Assembly: GCA_019915015.1 (NCBI GenBank)
Contig: JAHBBC010000027.1
Span: forward strand, 496,001-560,000
Direction: 5' to 3'
DNA: 64,000 nucleotides
From: Auriscalpium vulgare
Taxonomy: Eukaryota > Basidiomycota > Agaricomycetes > Russulales > Auriscalpiaceae
Of this stretch, positions 1-10,573 are shown piece after piece. Position 1 is the stretch's first letter; each line of letters begins with the position of its first letter. Under the pieces are notes generated by a model. It saw only the letters and a list, made by a program, of their open reading frames with translations, was not told where the DNA came from and searched no databases. The translations under genes were made by a program, and so were the position numbers.

Positions 1-1179
1 GTGCGGGAGTCTTCTTCGCACTTGCTTGCGACGAGGGCGGCACGCGGTTCTCTTTGGGAGTGTGTGGCGTCTGCGGTGGCGATCCCGGGCCGGGTGCGGT
101 CGCAGAAGAGTCTTGCGCGAGAGGCGCCGGGCCATCGTGAACGCGTAGGACGGGGTCTATGTCCTCTTCGCGCGGTTGCCGCACAGGTGGCGCGTCGTCG
201 GGAGGCTGATAGTGCACTGTGCGGTGACCGTCCGGACCAACCCCAGTCGTGATGATGATCGGGTTTTCATTTGGGCGGGTGGCAAGGATCGCGTGAATTC
301 GGGGAAGACAGCGAACTCGGCCTCGATCTCCTCTGCACAGGATGTGTTAGCCTCCAGCGTGCTCATCGGAGATCACAAAATGAACTTACGCCAGATATTC
401 TTGTGGCGTGCATCGGTATCCTCGGATGGGCCATCTGGCCCTATGTAGCAGACCAAATACTCATCTGGACCATCGTCGGCATCACCTGTGTCGACGATGG
501 CCTCATTCCCAGTGAGGACACCTCCACCCGTGCACTTAATGCGCCGAACCTTGGAGTGATAGGTGATGCGTAGCCTACACAAGCCTGTGAGCACGTATGA
601 GGCATCCAATAAGGGTATGGACATACTGATTTATTTTCCCGAGCACCTTTGCTCCCAGACTGACGAAATCCGAGTCCGGAGCATCCTTCCAGAGGATGCG
701 AGCAAGCCGCTGACCCGCTGCGACCTTACTTTCTCCGCTTTTCTTCTGGAAAGATGTCAGTAACAAAGCCCAGATGATGCGTGGGCCACCTGCATACCTC
801 ACCACGCTTGTTACCAAACATAACCTTGCGATTTTGCGGCTGTTCGAGCTCCGTGATGAGCTGCAGGAGCAGCTCATTTGGCTTCTTATTTGTGCCCCAG
901 CTGATGTTCTCCTCACGGGATTTCTTGCCCGGAGCTGTCTCAGGCTGGTCGGAGTCCGAGCGGCCGCGTTTCCGGGGCATTAAGAGAGTAGGAGAGTGTA
1001 GATTAAGGAGGTATCGCGAGGGAATGAGTGTGTGAGACACGAAGACGCCGCACAACGCGAGCGTCACCTAAAGTCACACGATTGTCACACATCGGGTCAC
1101 TTATGCCGCGGGCCGAATCGAAAACGAAAGGCGTTTGAAAACGAAACGGAAACGAAAACGGTCTACTCTGAGCTCCCCT
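1..1179 (-). mobile_element. Right end of a PIF/Harbinger-like transposon (copy 1, cut by window edge)
   Basis: This stretch matches 18572-19751 almost base for base, including the 67-bp terminal inverted repeat at 1113-1179. It holds the 5' two-thirds of the element's second gene, read leftwards. Its main visible difference from copy 2 is a run of four G near 301 where copy 2 has five (near 18871). That puts the exon around 157-366 out of frame with its upstream part. The left end, the transposase gene and the left target-site copy lie outside the window, so this copy cannot be called complete or dead. Confidence 0.9.
1113..1179. repeat. 67-bp terminal inverted repeat of transposon copy 1 (right end)
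   Basis: Identical to 19685-19751 and the exact reverse complement of 16364-16430. It is rich in the motif CGAAAACGAAA and ends GAGCTCCCCT. Flanking bases outside the element start AATATT. Confidence 0.9.
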
Positions 1180-1421
1180 AATATTTGAGCTAAGTAGAGT
1201 CTGCATGGAACGCGAGTGAGACACGGCTACATGAAAGCTAAAACGCGACGCAGATTCCTACCTATGTCGCATGCAACATCATTGAACGTTGCAAACGTTG
1301 CGGTATGAGCCAGTGACCTGCACTCGGACAGATTGCGCGAGTGAGACACTGACTTGTCTGACACAGTGAGGAAGTCGCGCAGTGCATCCAATGCCGAAGC
1401 CCCTTATAGCTTCACCTTGCG
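1180..1421. other. Short intergenic stretch before F-box gene
   Basis: About 240 bases between the transposon end and the first ATG of the F-box gene. It presumably carries that gene's promoter. I see no clear TATA box. Confidence 0.4.
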
Positions 1422-3099
1422 TTGCCCCTTTATTCCTTCAACTTCAACAGTCACCTCATGTCTGCAAATTGTAACGTATTCAACAACCCGCTCAAAACAA
1501 TGCCCTCGAATCTCGGTCGTTGCGACAGGCCGGCATATTCGATGGCGGTGGCGCGCGTCGAGGCAAGCAAAGCGAAGGAGGCACTGGAACTCCAAGCTGC
1601 TACTAAACTATCCACTCTTTCTCGACAGGAGTTCAAATTGTTCTCTGACGCGCACGACAATTCCACGGTTGCCGAGCAGCACGCGCCTGTTCCCTTCGAC
1701 CGCCTCTATCCCGATATCCTCGCCATTATCTTCACACATCTTCGCGACATCGACCCTCCGGAAAAAAACACGTACGACGATCATAATTTCCGTGCGATCA
1801 CTCCCAGGTCTGGGTGGCTCACAGTAACTTATGCCTGCCGACGCTGGCGGCAGGTGGCGTTGGAATGGGTAACCCTCTGGTCCGACATCGACCTCGAGCG
1901 ACTCGGGCGCCGTTGGGCAGCCGAGTTCGCTGTGCGAGCACAACACGCACCAATTTCCATCCAGTATAAAAAGTTCCTGAAGCTTGGCTACCGTGGCTGG
2001 GTGGTCAGATTCCTGAACGAAAACATGTGGCGCACTCAAAGCCTGGACATTGGGGTCGAGCCGAAGCACTGGCCACGCTCAATAGCCACGCGCCGCTCCT
2101 TCACACCATCCAGATAGTAACAGAATTCAACAACGCTGTTCCGGACAGTTTTCTTGGAGGGTGTACTCCGGCACTGCGTCACTGTCGCTTTCAAGCGAGG
2201 CTGGCGCCTGCCAAGTCTTGGGTGTCACCTCTGTTCAGCCGTCTCACTAGCTTGCATATACAACATTTCCAACCTGTGGATGACATACTCGATTTACTCG
2301 AGCATCTTACAGAGCTTGAAAGCATGAGCCTAGTTTTCCACCCAAGCGAAGATATGAGCCATCGTTCACAACCACCCGGACGCCGCGGTGTCGTCACTCC
2401 CCCACAATTGGTGAAGTTAAATATTTATGACTACCCCGACGCGGCAGTATTGCCGTTCTTCCTGTCGCATTTCTCGCTGGGTCCCAACTGCTTCGTCCAT
2501 TGCCGAATTATGAACCCTTACCGTAACGGCCCCGTTCGAGCAAATTATCTGGACGAGTTATTTGCCTCCGTCGTTGCATCTGGCCATGCACACGCCAACT
2601 CAGCATTCGGGAAAAACAATGCCATCACAAACCTGAGCATCGACAGGACGTATCCGAAGTTCGCCGCAGCCAGGTCTATGACAATCATCCCTCGGAGGCA
2701 CAGCGAAACTGCACCGCATCTTACCGTCGTATTTCCGCGCTGTGGGCCGAGCCGTTGCCTATCGGATTTCAATATCGTGCCGAAGGCTCTGAAGACATTC
2801 TCATCGACTCATCTTCAAGAGCTAACAATATGGACATTGGAAAGCCATGTTCTTGATGTGCACGCATGGGCAGACTTGATGGGGCGCGCACCTGGGCTTC
2901 GCCGCCTCACAGTCCGAACGGCCAAGACCGTTGCGTCGCTCTGCCCGGCCATGCTTCCCGCTGGCCCCGATATCCCAGCGCCCCGCTTGCAATGCATTTT
3001 CCCGGCCCTCTCGACCCTCGTTCTCGCTGAAGTGCGCCTCGACGCCGACATCGCGGCTGGCGGAAGAGACGGGGATGATCAGAGGGTGGCCGATGAGCT

Positions 3100-4234
3100 T
3101 AGTCTGGTAGGACTCGGAGTGGCGTGGCGGGAGCCAGCGCTATCTCTCGTGAGAACGCCAAGCCATCACGTGAAATGGTCACGGGACCGCTGCCAGGGCC
3201 CAGCCTCCCAGGGGCCAGCGTCGACAACTGCGCGCCGCCGCGCGACGCGCGTCGTCAGCTCTAAGTCTTCACCTCCTCCGCAACGCAGCGTGTACGCGGA
3301 AGCGTGTACATACGCTCCTAACCAATTTATGCTCATATTTATGAGATATCATGTCTTCCTTTCATTTATCATATGCCCGCACCCTTCTCGGAGTCCTTCG
3401 CACAAGAAATACAAGACGTACAGCCGCCGCTACTGCACGTCGCATCCTCAGCCTAGTCTGCGATGCTTTGGATGGCGAGATCCGCCATTGCGAAGACCAA
3501 CGGCTTCCAGCGGAGTGGCCAGGCGAGGCGAATCGAGAGGGGAGAGAGTGCCCACAGACGTGGTCAGATGGCGATGCTGTATGCATGCCAGCTGCTGAGA
3601 CTCGAGAGGAACGGATCTTGGCTGCAGGCAGGAGACAGACAGAGGACCTTTATGACGGTGTAGGGGAGAAGTTGTCGTCCAATATCATGAACTCGGGAGA
3701 CAAGGCTGTGTGCAAGCAGTTGGCAGCATAAGTACTCGCGCACTTGCTCGGGCGTGAATGCAGGGACTTCTGCCGGGGCCTGCGGCTGCTTGTAATGCCA
3801 CTTGTCGCTCCTTACGTGTTCTACAGGATGGAAAGTCTCGTCCACAGTGAGAAATGGCCCGGTGCTGTGGGAGAATGATAGCAAGCTCTTGTGAAGCTCT
3901 GTAATTGCTGGAATTGCTGGTGAGGAAGAAAATGGTTCTTGTGATGCATCTGTATTGTACATACTGAGGTTTCTAAGGGTATTACGATGACTATTGAGCG
4001 AGTGTGGCTCGGACGACGAGGGCGTAGGACACTGGCTAGGAGACGCGCGACCGCGGCCGCGCGACGGACCACGGTCCGCTCCGCCGCGATCCCGTGACCG
4101 TTTCACGTGATGGCTTGGCGTTCCCACACGAGATGGCGCGGGTCCCCGCCACGCCACTCCGAGTCCTACCAGTCTTTATATCTCACAGTACCCACCCCGT
4201 CGTCACTGTTGATATAAAGCTGGTCACCAGTCTA
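3100..4234. mobile_element. 1.1-kb non-autonomous DNA transposon with 9-bp target duplication
   Basis: It is inserted inside the F-box coding sequence. The 9-mer CGATGAGCT occurs at 3091-3099 and again at 4235-4243, directly flanking the element. The ends read TAGTCTGGT and, reverse-complemented, TAGACTGGT. A longer imperfect inverted repeat follows: 3104-3185 against the reverse complement of about 4085-4170, sharing GGTAGGACTCGGAGTGGCGTGGCG and GAACGCCAAGCCATCACGTGAAA in part. A 9-bp duplication fits Mutator-like elements; hAT elements duplicate 8 bp and also often start TAG, so the superfamily is left open. No transposase is recognisable. Confidence 0.8.
3564..4157 (-). CDS. Unrecognised 197-residue ORF inside the transposon
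   Basis: An uninterrupted ORF starting in the right inverted repeat and running inward. I recognise no transposase motif and no family. The first 50 residues are rich in Arg, Ser and Pro, as expected of translated repeat; the middle looks more protein-like (FHPVEHVR, TPEQVREYL). It could be a captured host gene fragment, a remnant element gene, or chance in GC-rich DNA. An ORF of 126 codons overlaps on the other strand (3351-3731) and is no better supported. Confidence 0.25.
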   Translation of the reverse strand: MAWRGPAPSRVGTPSHHVKRSRDRGGADRGPSRGRGRASPSQCPTPSSSEPHSLNSHRNTLRNLSMYNTDASQEPFSSSPAIPAITELHKSLLSFSHSTGPFLTVDETFHPVEHVRSDKWHYKQPQAPAEVPAFTPEQVREYLCCQLLAHSLVSRVHDIGRQLLPYTVIKVLCLSPACSQDPFLSSLSSWHAYSIAI

Positions 4235-4409
4235 CGATGAGCTGCCGCTGTGCCTTGTGGCGCGCGCGCAGAGCGGATACTGCTTGGAGGAACTGGACGT
4301 CGCACAGTGCGATGTGGATGAGGCATGGGTGACGCGGGTGCGCGAGGGGCTGCCAGATACGCGTGTCATATGGAACAAAGGCGCGCATGGCGAGGATGGC
4401 AAGAAATGA

Positions 4410-5046
4410 GGTCGGATGACCTCTTCCAGACAACAGAAGGCTGGGTGGGCGATGGTTCGCCCAGACTGATGAACAGGCTGAGGGTCACACAGCACGTAGT
4501 TGCGGTTATGTGCGAAAAAATCTGGACGTGCTACGATTGTGAAGAGAGGTACTGAGATGGTCGGGAATCCGGAGATAAAATTAGTGCGAAGCCATCCGGT
4601 GAGGAGACATAGCTAGACTCCATGCACATGGATGTTCTATATACAGTCCCTAGTAAAATGTAAGCTGAAATGATCAAGCCAGCGACAAAGCGGGGCGACT
4701 CACTCACTCGTGTCTCCTGATATCGCCGCATCTTGATGCCCGTTTGAGTCTTCTGCGGCTCCACGAAGGCGTCGCCTTGTGGGCCATAGCGGTCAGCCAT
4801 CCTCTGCGACACGACCATAAGCTGACTTATCGGTGCGCGGAGGACATCCGTCGCCACAATGGAGTCCGTTGGAGAATTTCATAGCCGTTCATTGGATAAT
4901 TTACAGACCATGACAATGCTATGCGAAATTTGTGTGCGTAAGTACAAATAAACAAATGCTTTTAGTACAGCGCGTGCTTTCCACCGCGCTCATGATTCAT
5001 GCGATACGTATCATGCGTTAGATCGTGTCCATTCCCAGATCGTCGC
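4410..5046. other. Intergenic region with a coding-like fragment
   Basis: It lies between the F-box pseudogene and the 3' end of the aspartic protease. 4880-5046 is protease 3' flank shared with the inverted duplicate. The only other coding-like signal is the 4531-4857 fragment. Confidence 0.5.
4531..4857 (-). pseudogene. Unknown gene fragment (GIKMRRY family)
   Basis: The ORF contains LMVVSQRMADRYG and GIKMRRYQE and then SPRFVAG. A related fragment sits at about 45950-46195 on the other strand (VVAPSMANRCG, GIKMRRYML, RPLFAG). In both places it lies just past the 3' end of an F-box pseudogene and points towards it, so the pair was probably copied together. I do not recognise the family. It is too short and isolated to call a working gene. 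Confidence 0.4.
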
Positions 5047-6653
5047 TCAAGCAAGGGTGGCAAAGCCGATCTGCTGGTTGCCGACGTCGAACTTGGTGTA
5101 GACGTTCTGCAGGAACACGTCACCGAGGATCCAGAATTCTGCGAGAACACATGGGCACATCAGCACCCGCGGAAGAAATGCGCGCGCGAAAGTGCTCACC
5201 GCTGGCGATATCGTCGTCCGCAGCAGCGCCGCCGACGCAAGTCGATGAGCCGTCAGAGACGGGGCCAAGGTTGAAGGTGCTGGGGTCAATGGTGAACTCA
5301 GTGCCGCCGAGGGTAACCGAGAGCGGCGTGTTGAACGAGCACGGGACTGTGCGCGCGGCGTTAGCGACAGTGCGGCGCGCTGCGAGGAGAAATACGTACT
5401 GCTGTAGAGGCCGGTACCGAGAGAGTCGTCCTCTTGGGCGCCGCTGATCTGCGCGTAGAGCGCCGCGATGCCGGTGGAGGAGCCGATGAGCTGCGTGGTG
5501 CCGGTGTCGATGATGGCCGCGGTGCTGTCCACGACCTGCTGGCCGTCGACAGAGATGCTGTCGAAGGTCGTCTGCCAGTACGCCTGCGCATCCACCGCAT
5601 CAGCATCAGCATCACTATCGCGTGGAGAAAGACTGACCGCCGTGGTGACGTCGACGGTGGTGAAGTCGCCGGAGTACAGCTGGTCGTTGACGCCGCCGAT
5701 GAACAGCTCAGAGCCGGACGACGCGAAGTAGAAGCCAAACGACTCGTCGGCTACCTTGCCCGCCGCGATGAGCGACTGGAAGAGCGGGTTGGCCTTGTAG
5801 TCCGAGAGCGACTCGAACGCCATGCCGAGGAGCCCATCCGCAGGGAACTCAGAGCTCTCGAAGCCGGTGGAGTAGGTCTTCGCAGAGCCGAGGGTCTGTC
5901 CAGTAGCCTGCAGCAATCATCAAGGACGTCAGATAAATTTTCAGCAAGTAATGAGTGCGCGGACGTACGGTCAAGCCGGCGATGGACACCGTGTCTGTAT
6001 ACTGTTCACCAGTGACGGAGGATCCGTCCCCGTACTTCAGTGTGAAAGTCTTCTTGCGGTCCTTGGAGGTGGAGCTCGCGCTGGGGCTATAAAGCGTATG
6101 TCCAGAGCAGGTCGAACCGCACGAGGAGCCGGGCAAGAAGAGGTCGCTGCTGCCCGTGTCGAAGTCGACTGTAGGTGCAAAAAGTACGCGTAAGCCGGGT
6201 CGCCTCTACGAGCGAGGCAAGCAAGAAGACTGACCCGTGTACTGCTTAGCCGGAGTGCCAACCGAGATCGTGCCGTACCAGAGCTGGGCGTCGTCGTCGG
6301 TCAGAGCATCAGCGCCCGACGTGGCACGCTTCTTGAGGTTGCGCGCCGAGGGGTGGACCTTGCCGGTGTTGCGCTCGTAGATCTCGAAGCCCCGGTTGAT
6401 CTTGCTAACAAAGCATGAAGGTAATCAGCGCCAGTGCAGAAGGAAGGAGCCCGAGAAAGTGCACTCACGCGACAGAGCTGCGCACTTTCCTCTGGAGGAC
6501 CTCGGCGTTGACGGACCCATCGGCGCGGTGCAGGGTAGAGCGCTTGGCGATGGGGATGGCGACGCCGCTGCGGGCCGACGGCGTCTCCGCGATGGGGACG
6601 GCCGTGGCCCGGAAGGGGAGCGCAGCGAGGATGAAGGCGGCGGAGAAGTACAT
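5047..6653 (-). CDS. Secreted pepsin-like aspartic protease (copy A, intact)
   Basis: An A1-family aspartyl endopeptidase. Seven exons (6653-6469, 6404-6235, 6168-5969, 5907-5638, 5583-5400, 5346-5200, 5138-5047), all with GT-AG junctions and consistent phase, give 415 residues. Residues 1-20 look like a signal peptide (MYFSAAFILAALPF). A propeptide follows, ending at the Kex2-like site KKR (86-88). The catalytic motifs are DTGSS (Asp122) and DTGTT (Asp301), with the flap YGDGSS between them and WILGDVFLQ near the C-terminus. The length is normal for the family. The exon lengths match copies B and C except for B's two deletions. The enzyme should act outside the cell at acid pH, probably in nutrition; the substrate cannot be read. 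Confidence 0.95.
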
Positions 6654-6734
6654 TTCGGTGAAGAAAGACTTGACGTGATACTCGACTCTTGGGGAGGAGG
6701 GCCGGTGGAGACTGTAGGCGGAGACCGCGCTGCC

Positions 6735-6740
6735 TTTATA
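6735..6740 (-). promoter_or_regulatory. TATA box of protease copy A
   Basis: TATAAA in the context GGGTATAAAGGCAGCGC, about 85 bases before the ATG. The same string precedes copies B and C at 87 and 75 bases, so it is probably the core promoter. Confidence 0.7.
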
Positions 6741-8905
6741 CCCCCGAGACACGCCCGCTCCGACTCGAGGACGGTCGCATGATGGTCTGCGCGGTGAGCT
6801 CAATGGGAGATCAGCACGACGGGTGCATGTCGCACGTAGGCGGTCCAGTCTGCTCGTGTTCCATGAGGTGTCGGCTGTGCGCGGTGAAGACAACGCGGTG
6901 CGATAACGCACTCTACCGCGCGGCACATTCATCATCGTTTATGCACAGCTAGGGGAGCATGCGGTACATATCCTGGATGCAAACGAGCAAGTTGAGCAGG
7001 GAACTGGAGTAATGTTGGGGAGATACTGACCAAAAGTACCGTGAGAACATGATTTCGCGGTGATTCATTCCATTATGATGCACGTTGCCAACGCCTCGAC
7101 CGGCAACGACGATCGTGATTTACAACCAGCACAGCGCTGGGATGGTCCAGGAATAGACCAGTAAGCTTACAGAGCGCATGCAACATGCAAGTGAAAGTGT
7201 GGAGTCCCACATGCACCAGTGTTTCGACCATGCAGAATGCGCGTGCGTCGCAGCAGAAAGTCCGGGAGATCCCAAGGCGCCGTAGCCTTCAGGTGGTGGA
7301 GCTCGAGGAGTACTGTAGGTCGTGCAGAGAAGGGCGTGCGGCTGCAGGGAAACGAAGCTCCAGGAATAGATCTCAGTTGCGGGCCCCCATCAGTCTCGAT
7401 GATGCACAGCCACAAGCGTCGTGGCGACGCACTGCAGACCTTCGCTGTAGTAGCCAATCCGCTCGAGAGAACGGCTGCTTTCAGTGAACAAAGTCAGCTA
7501 CGGAGAGGCCGAGTAGATCAGCTAGCGAACTGGCGGCGATCAAGCCCAGGATGATCTCCGAGAGGGAACCATGTCGCGGACGATCTGAAAGAAAACGCCG
7601 GACCCCGGTGTCGTCAAGACCACGCGATTCGAGACGCAGTGCACGCGTGCATGCCATCGAAAAAAGTGCAGCCCATGCAAAGCAAAGTAGAACCCATGTG
7701 CTCGAGATATGCGTACCGAGGCGTTGAGCATAGTAGGCATATGCTACGCAGTCTCCAGATGGCAGATAGGAAGACCTGCTCTGACACATCGTTCTTTACC
7801 TTGCACTCGATGAGCGGGCCAGGGATTGTCTCAGCCAGGAGGATGCAACGCTGGTGCGTGGTGGGAGGTGGGAGAGAGGAGCGTGGGAATCAGATTGCGC
7901 TGGCAGACGACTCTGACGAGCGGAGCAGGAGTCGACGATGTCCATCCCGTGTCTTCAGCGGCTTCGTTCAATCTCTCCACGGTTATATACGATCCCTCGG
8001 ACTTGGCGCCGAGCCAGCCAAGCCTCATCCGGAAGGTGCAGCAGCTGCATGGCCAAGGCCAAGCCAAGGATTTGGAGCACACGGCAAGGCGACCGGGCCT
8101 CTCTAGCACACACGGCTTTCTCGACGGCTCGCAAGCCCTCTCATGGGACCCCAACCAGGATGATACTGCTCACAGCCGATAGCTCAGCAGTGTCGTGTCG
8201 CTGTGCTAGTCGCACGTCAAGCCTTTAGGTGTGTTCGCTCCTCGCAGCGTTGTCTTTTCGTTTCTCATCCTCCCTATAGATCCATTTGCGCTCGAACGAT
8301 GTGAGCTCCTATCAACTGTCGCCTCCCGCCATCGAATGATACTGCCCATCGATCTTCATCAAGTCCTCGTACGCAAGGCTCCGAGCCTCTCGACGCCGAC
8401 CGATGCTAGAGGGCGACATATGAGCTGATTGACGTTGAGAAGACTAGATTCTAACAAAGGAGAGAAGGGGGATCGTATTTCCGGCGCTGGTGCGTAACCA
8501 TATTCTCGAGTTCCTGTCCATGTCCTCACCTCTCGATAATCAGAACCTGCTAGAACCACGCCTCGTCGACCCGCCCATCATCTCGTTCTCGTCGATGCCC
8601 CTCCAGCCTTCGTCGCGCCACTCGATGCCCCCATGACGATCATACTAAATTGACGTAGAACTGTCGCTCTCCCACTGGCCAGCCTCAGGTCCACGCTCCA
8701 TTTTGGCTCTCTTCCTGTCGCGGGCGCACTCGAACCGGCAGCGTAACCGAAGAGGCTCTTGATGCCCGCCGGTACACATGGACATCAGCTGCGTCAACCA
8801 CGCGTGCCCGTCCACTCTGTTCCTCTGACGTTCTCCAGGAGCAAGAAAGTGAAGATGGTGACGAGGAGGCATAGCAGGCATGGTCCGGGACTACAGGCCG
8901 GACTT
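6741..8905. other. Upstream half of the duplicated block, no gene recognised
   Basis: It matches 35655-38680 in inverted orientation, and parts of 6950-7500 also match 51480-52090 upstream of protease C. Many short ORFs occur on both strands but none is conserved as protein between the copies. I read it as long promoter and intergenic DNA carried along with the protease. Confidence 0.5.
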
Positions 8906-9975
8906 GAGAGGCGTTTGAAGCTCTGAAAAATGTTTGTGTGACGCGAACTTGACCTAGCAGTAAGATCTAGCGTTACTACGTCTCCTAGGCCTGCCTCTAC
9001 TATAACTATATGCCGGTCAACAGCAGTTTATTTCGCCCGAGGCGACATGTTACTCTACTCGAGTCGCTCTCGATAAAAACCTTCTGAAGCGTACGAGGCG
9101 CAGATTGATATCATCATCGCCGTCAGACCGCCTCCTAAATCCTCCATCGCTGCGTTCCTACACCTCCGAGCTCCCGCAGACACACGCCTGCGCCTCTGGA
9201 TAACTCTTGCCACGTTTCAGGTGCTTTGTCTCGCCACGCTGGCCATGCGAAACGTCGATCGCTGGTCGGAACGTGTACACCACGCTGGTTCCGCCAGGCG
9301 CGGCGCAGCAACCAATATTCAGCTGTGAGACGCCTCTACTACCAACCGTCCTTCCCAGCGCAGTCCTCACAAACAGCTCTATCTAGGACCATGCTCGACG
9401 GCCATATCCGAGTCGAACTTAGTGCCCTTCCATCGCTCACCATGGTTCGCCTGGCGCCCAAGGACTGCGGAGTCACGGTTGGCGGACACCACCGCTTCGT
9501 CTGGCGCACGCCCGGCCGTCCACTCCGGTGCGCTCGCTCTCCTGGTGCTCTTGTAGTCGCGCTCCATGATGGGCTCATAGGTACGTCTCGCATATGGCGC
9601 CTGTTCCGTGTGCTCATGGTGCGGCAGGGTTTGGCTGCATGCTCGAGACGTGCGTGTCAGTGGACGAGCGGTGTGCGGGCGTCAGCGTTGGAAACATGCT
9701 CATTCCAGTTCCAGGGTGCGTTCCTTCTCAGATATTGATGACACACGGGCTCACAGATTGCGCAGACCCGGGCATGATAGCAAGAACTACAACGAGGGGG
9801 AGTCCGCAATTGTCGTCGCTCACGATCTCGACCGCATCAGCGATGACGAACGACATATGGTATGTTACCTTTACGTCCTGACCCTCATCGAACTTTTCAG
9901 AATCCTCTCGATCGACGCACTGTGAGCAGGCATCTTCTTCCGGGCTTTGTTTGCCATGTTATGAGCGACATCTAG
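8906..9975. other. Intergenic, nothing recognised
   Basis: ORFs of up to 170 codons (9226-9738) occur, but none resembles a known family or the kinase exons that would be expected upstream of 9976. Confidence 0.4.
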
Positions 9976-10413
9976 GGAACCCTTCCATTTCTATCCGACA
10001 GGATAATCTATAATTGGGGCAAAAAATGTCTTACGCGCACCGTGCTCGACGATTTCGAGTCGTTGGTATGGGTCCTGACTTGGGAAGTCTTGCATCACAT
10101 CTGTGACGAGTTCATCTCCCATTTATGGCAGAAGATGGCCAATCAAACAGTCGAGCCTGATGGATTATATACTAAGCGAATGATCTTCCGGGGCGTTTTG
10201 CTGTCTTCTAGCCCTCTTGGGGAACCGTATCCCGGCTTAGGAGAATGGCTGTCCCTCTTTACCGCCCTTATTTTGCTCAACGAGGAGGCGAAGACTACGC
10301 ACAAAGAGGCCATGAAGGACCCTTCCATGTGGGCCGACGTTGCAAAGGATTGTACCGTCAAGTATGCGAGCGTCCTTCTGACATCTCTCAGTAGCCTCCC
10401 AGATGAGTGGTAG
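9976..10413 (+). pseudogene. Truncated FunK1-type kinase (C-terminal exon only)
   Basis: Starts right after a splice-acceptor-like TAG with GTLPFLSDRIIYNWGKK and runs in frame to a stop. It parallels the last exon of the complete kinase at 15265-15738 (LDDFESLVWVLTWEV against LDDLESFVWVLVWEV). The N-terminal region, the HRD-like loop and the DFG-like motif are absent upstream, so this is a 5'-truncated copy. It lies about 3 kb before the complete gene on the same strand. Confidence 0.8.
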
Positions 10414-10537
10414 CAGTGACGTATAATAATGGGTTCTGTCGGCATTCTAGGCGACTATGTATGTACCGTAAATGTACAGCACCTTCGTCCAATCTACATA
10501 GAATCTGTCAGATTTGGCGCGGCCAGACAAGCCTCGG

Positions 10538-10573
10538 AAGGTGCAGCGAAAGGTGCAGCGAAAGGTGCAGCGG
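10538..10573. repeat. Tandem repeat, 3 x 12 bp
   Basis: AAGGTGCAGCGA repeated three times, the last unit ending GG. Single units occur in the protease upstream blocks near 8030 and 37340. Confidence 0.85.

Larger units (their letters stand above)
1422..4409 (+). pseudogene. F-box/leucine-rich protein gene, broken by frameshift and transposon
   Basis: An F-box-like segment (PFDRLYPDILAIIFTHL, then VTYACRRWRQVALEWVTLW) is followed by a long leucine-rich region with motifs such as LTSLHI and LQELTIWTL. Such proteins usually recruit targets to SCF ubiquitin ligases. Two lesions are visible. The frame shifts by one base near 2050-2065, at ATTGGGGTCGAG: the reading changes from WRTQSLDI to EALATLNSHAPLLHT, as comparison with the 46-48 kb paralogue shows. 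At 3100 a 1.1-kb transposon interrupts the codons for ADEL; the tail (LPLCLVARAQ to GKK and a stop) resumes at 4236. The start may be 1422 or 1458. Without both lesions it would be a single-exon gene of usual length for the family. Confidence 0.85.
4880..8905. repeat. Left arm of a 4-kb inverted duplication
   Basis: Protease A, its 3' flank and about 2.2 kb upstream recur inverted at 35655-40560. Introns and flanks are alike, not only the exons. After removing an 845-bp insertion and one 9-bp target duplication from the right arm, the arm lengths agree (about 4.03 and 4.05 kb). The boundaries are approximate. Confidence 0.8.

Noticed and set aside
3448..3962. A spliced two-exon gene inside the F-box transposon
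   Set aside because: The only intron that would extend the reading is 26 bases, too short for a fungal intron.
5025..6015. Long plus-strand ORFs (140 and 193 codons) over protease A
   Set aside because: They are antisense shadows of GC-rich exons; the minus-strand exons have full splice sites and catalytic motifs.
9226..9738. 170-codon ORF upstream of the kinase fragment as missing kinase N-terminus
   Set aside because: Its sequence shows no resemblance to residues 1-577 of the complete kinase.
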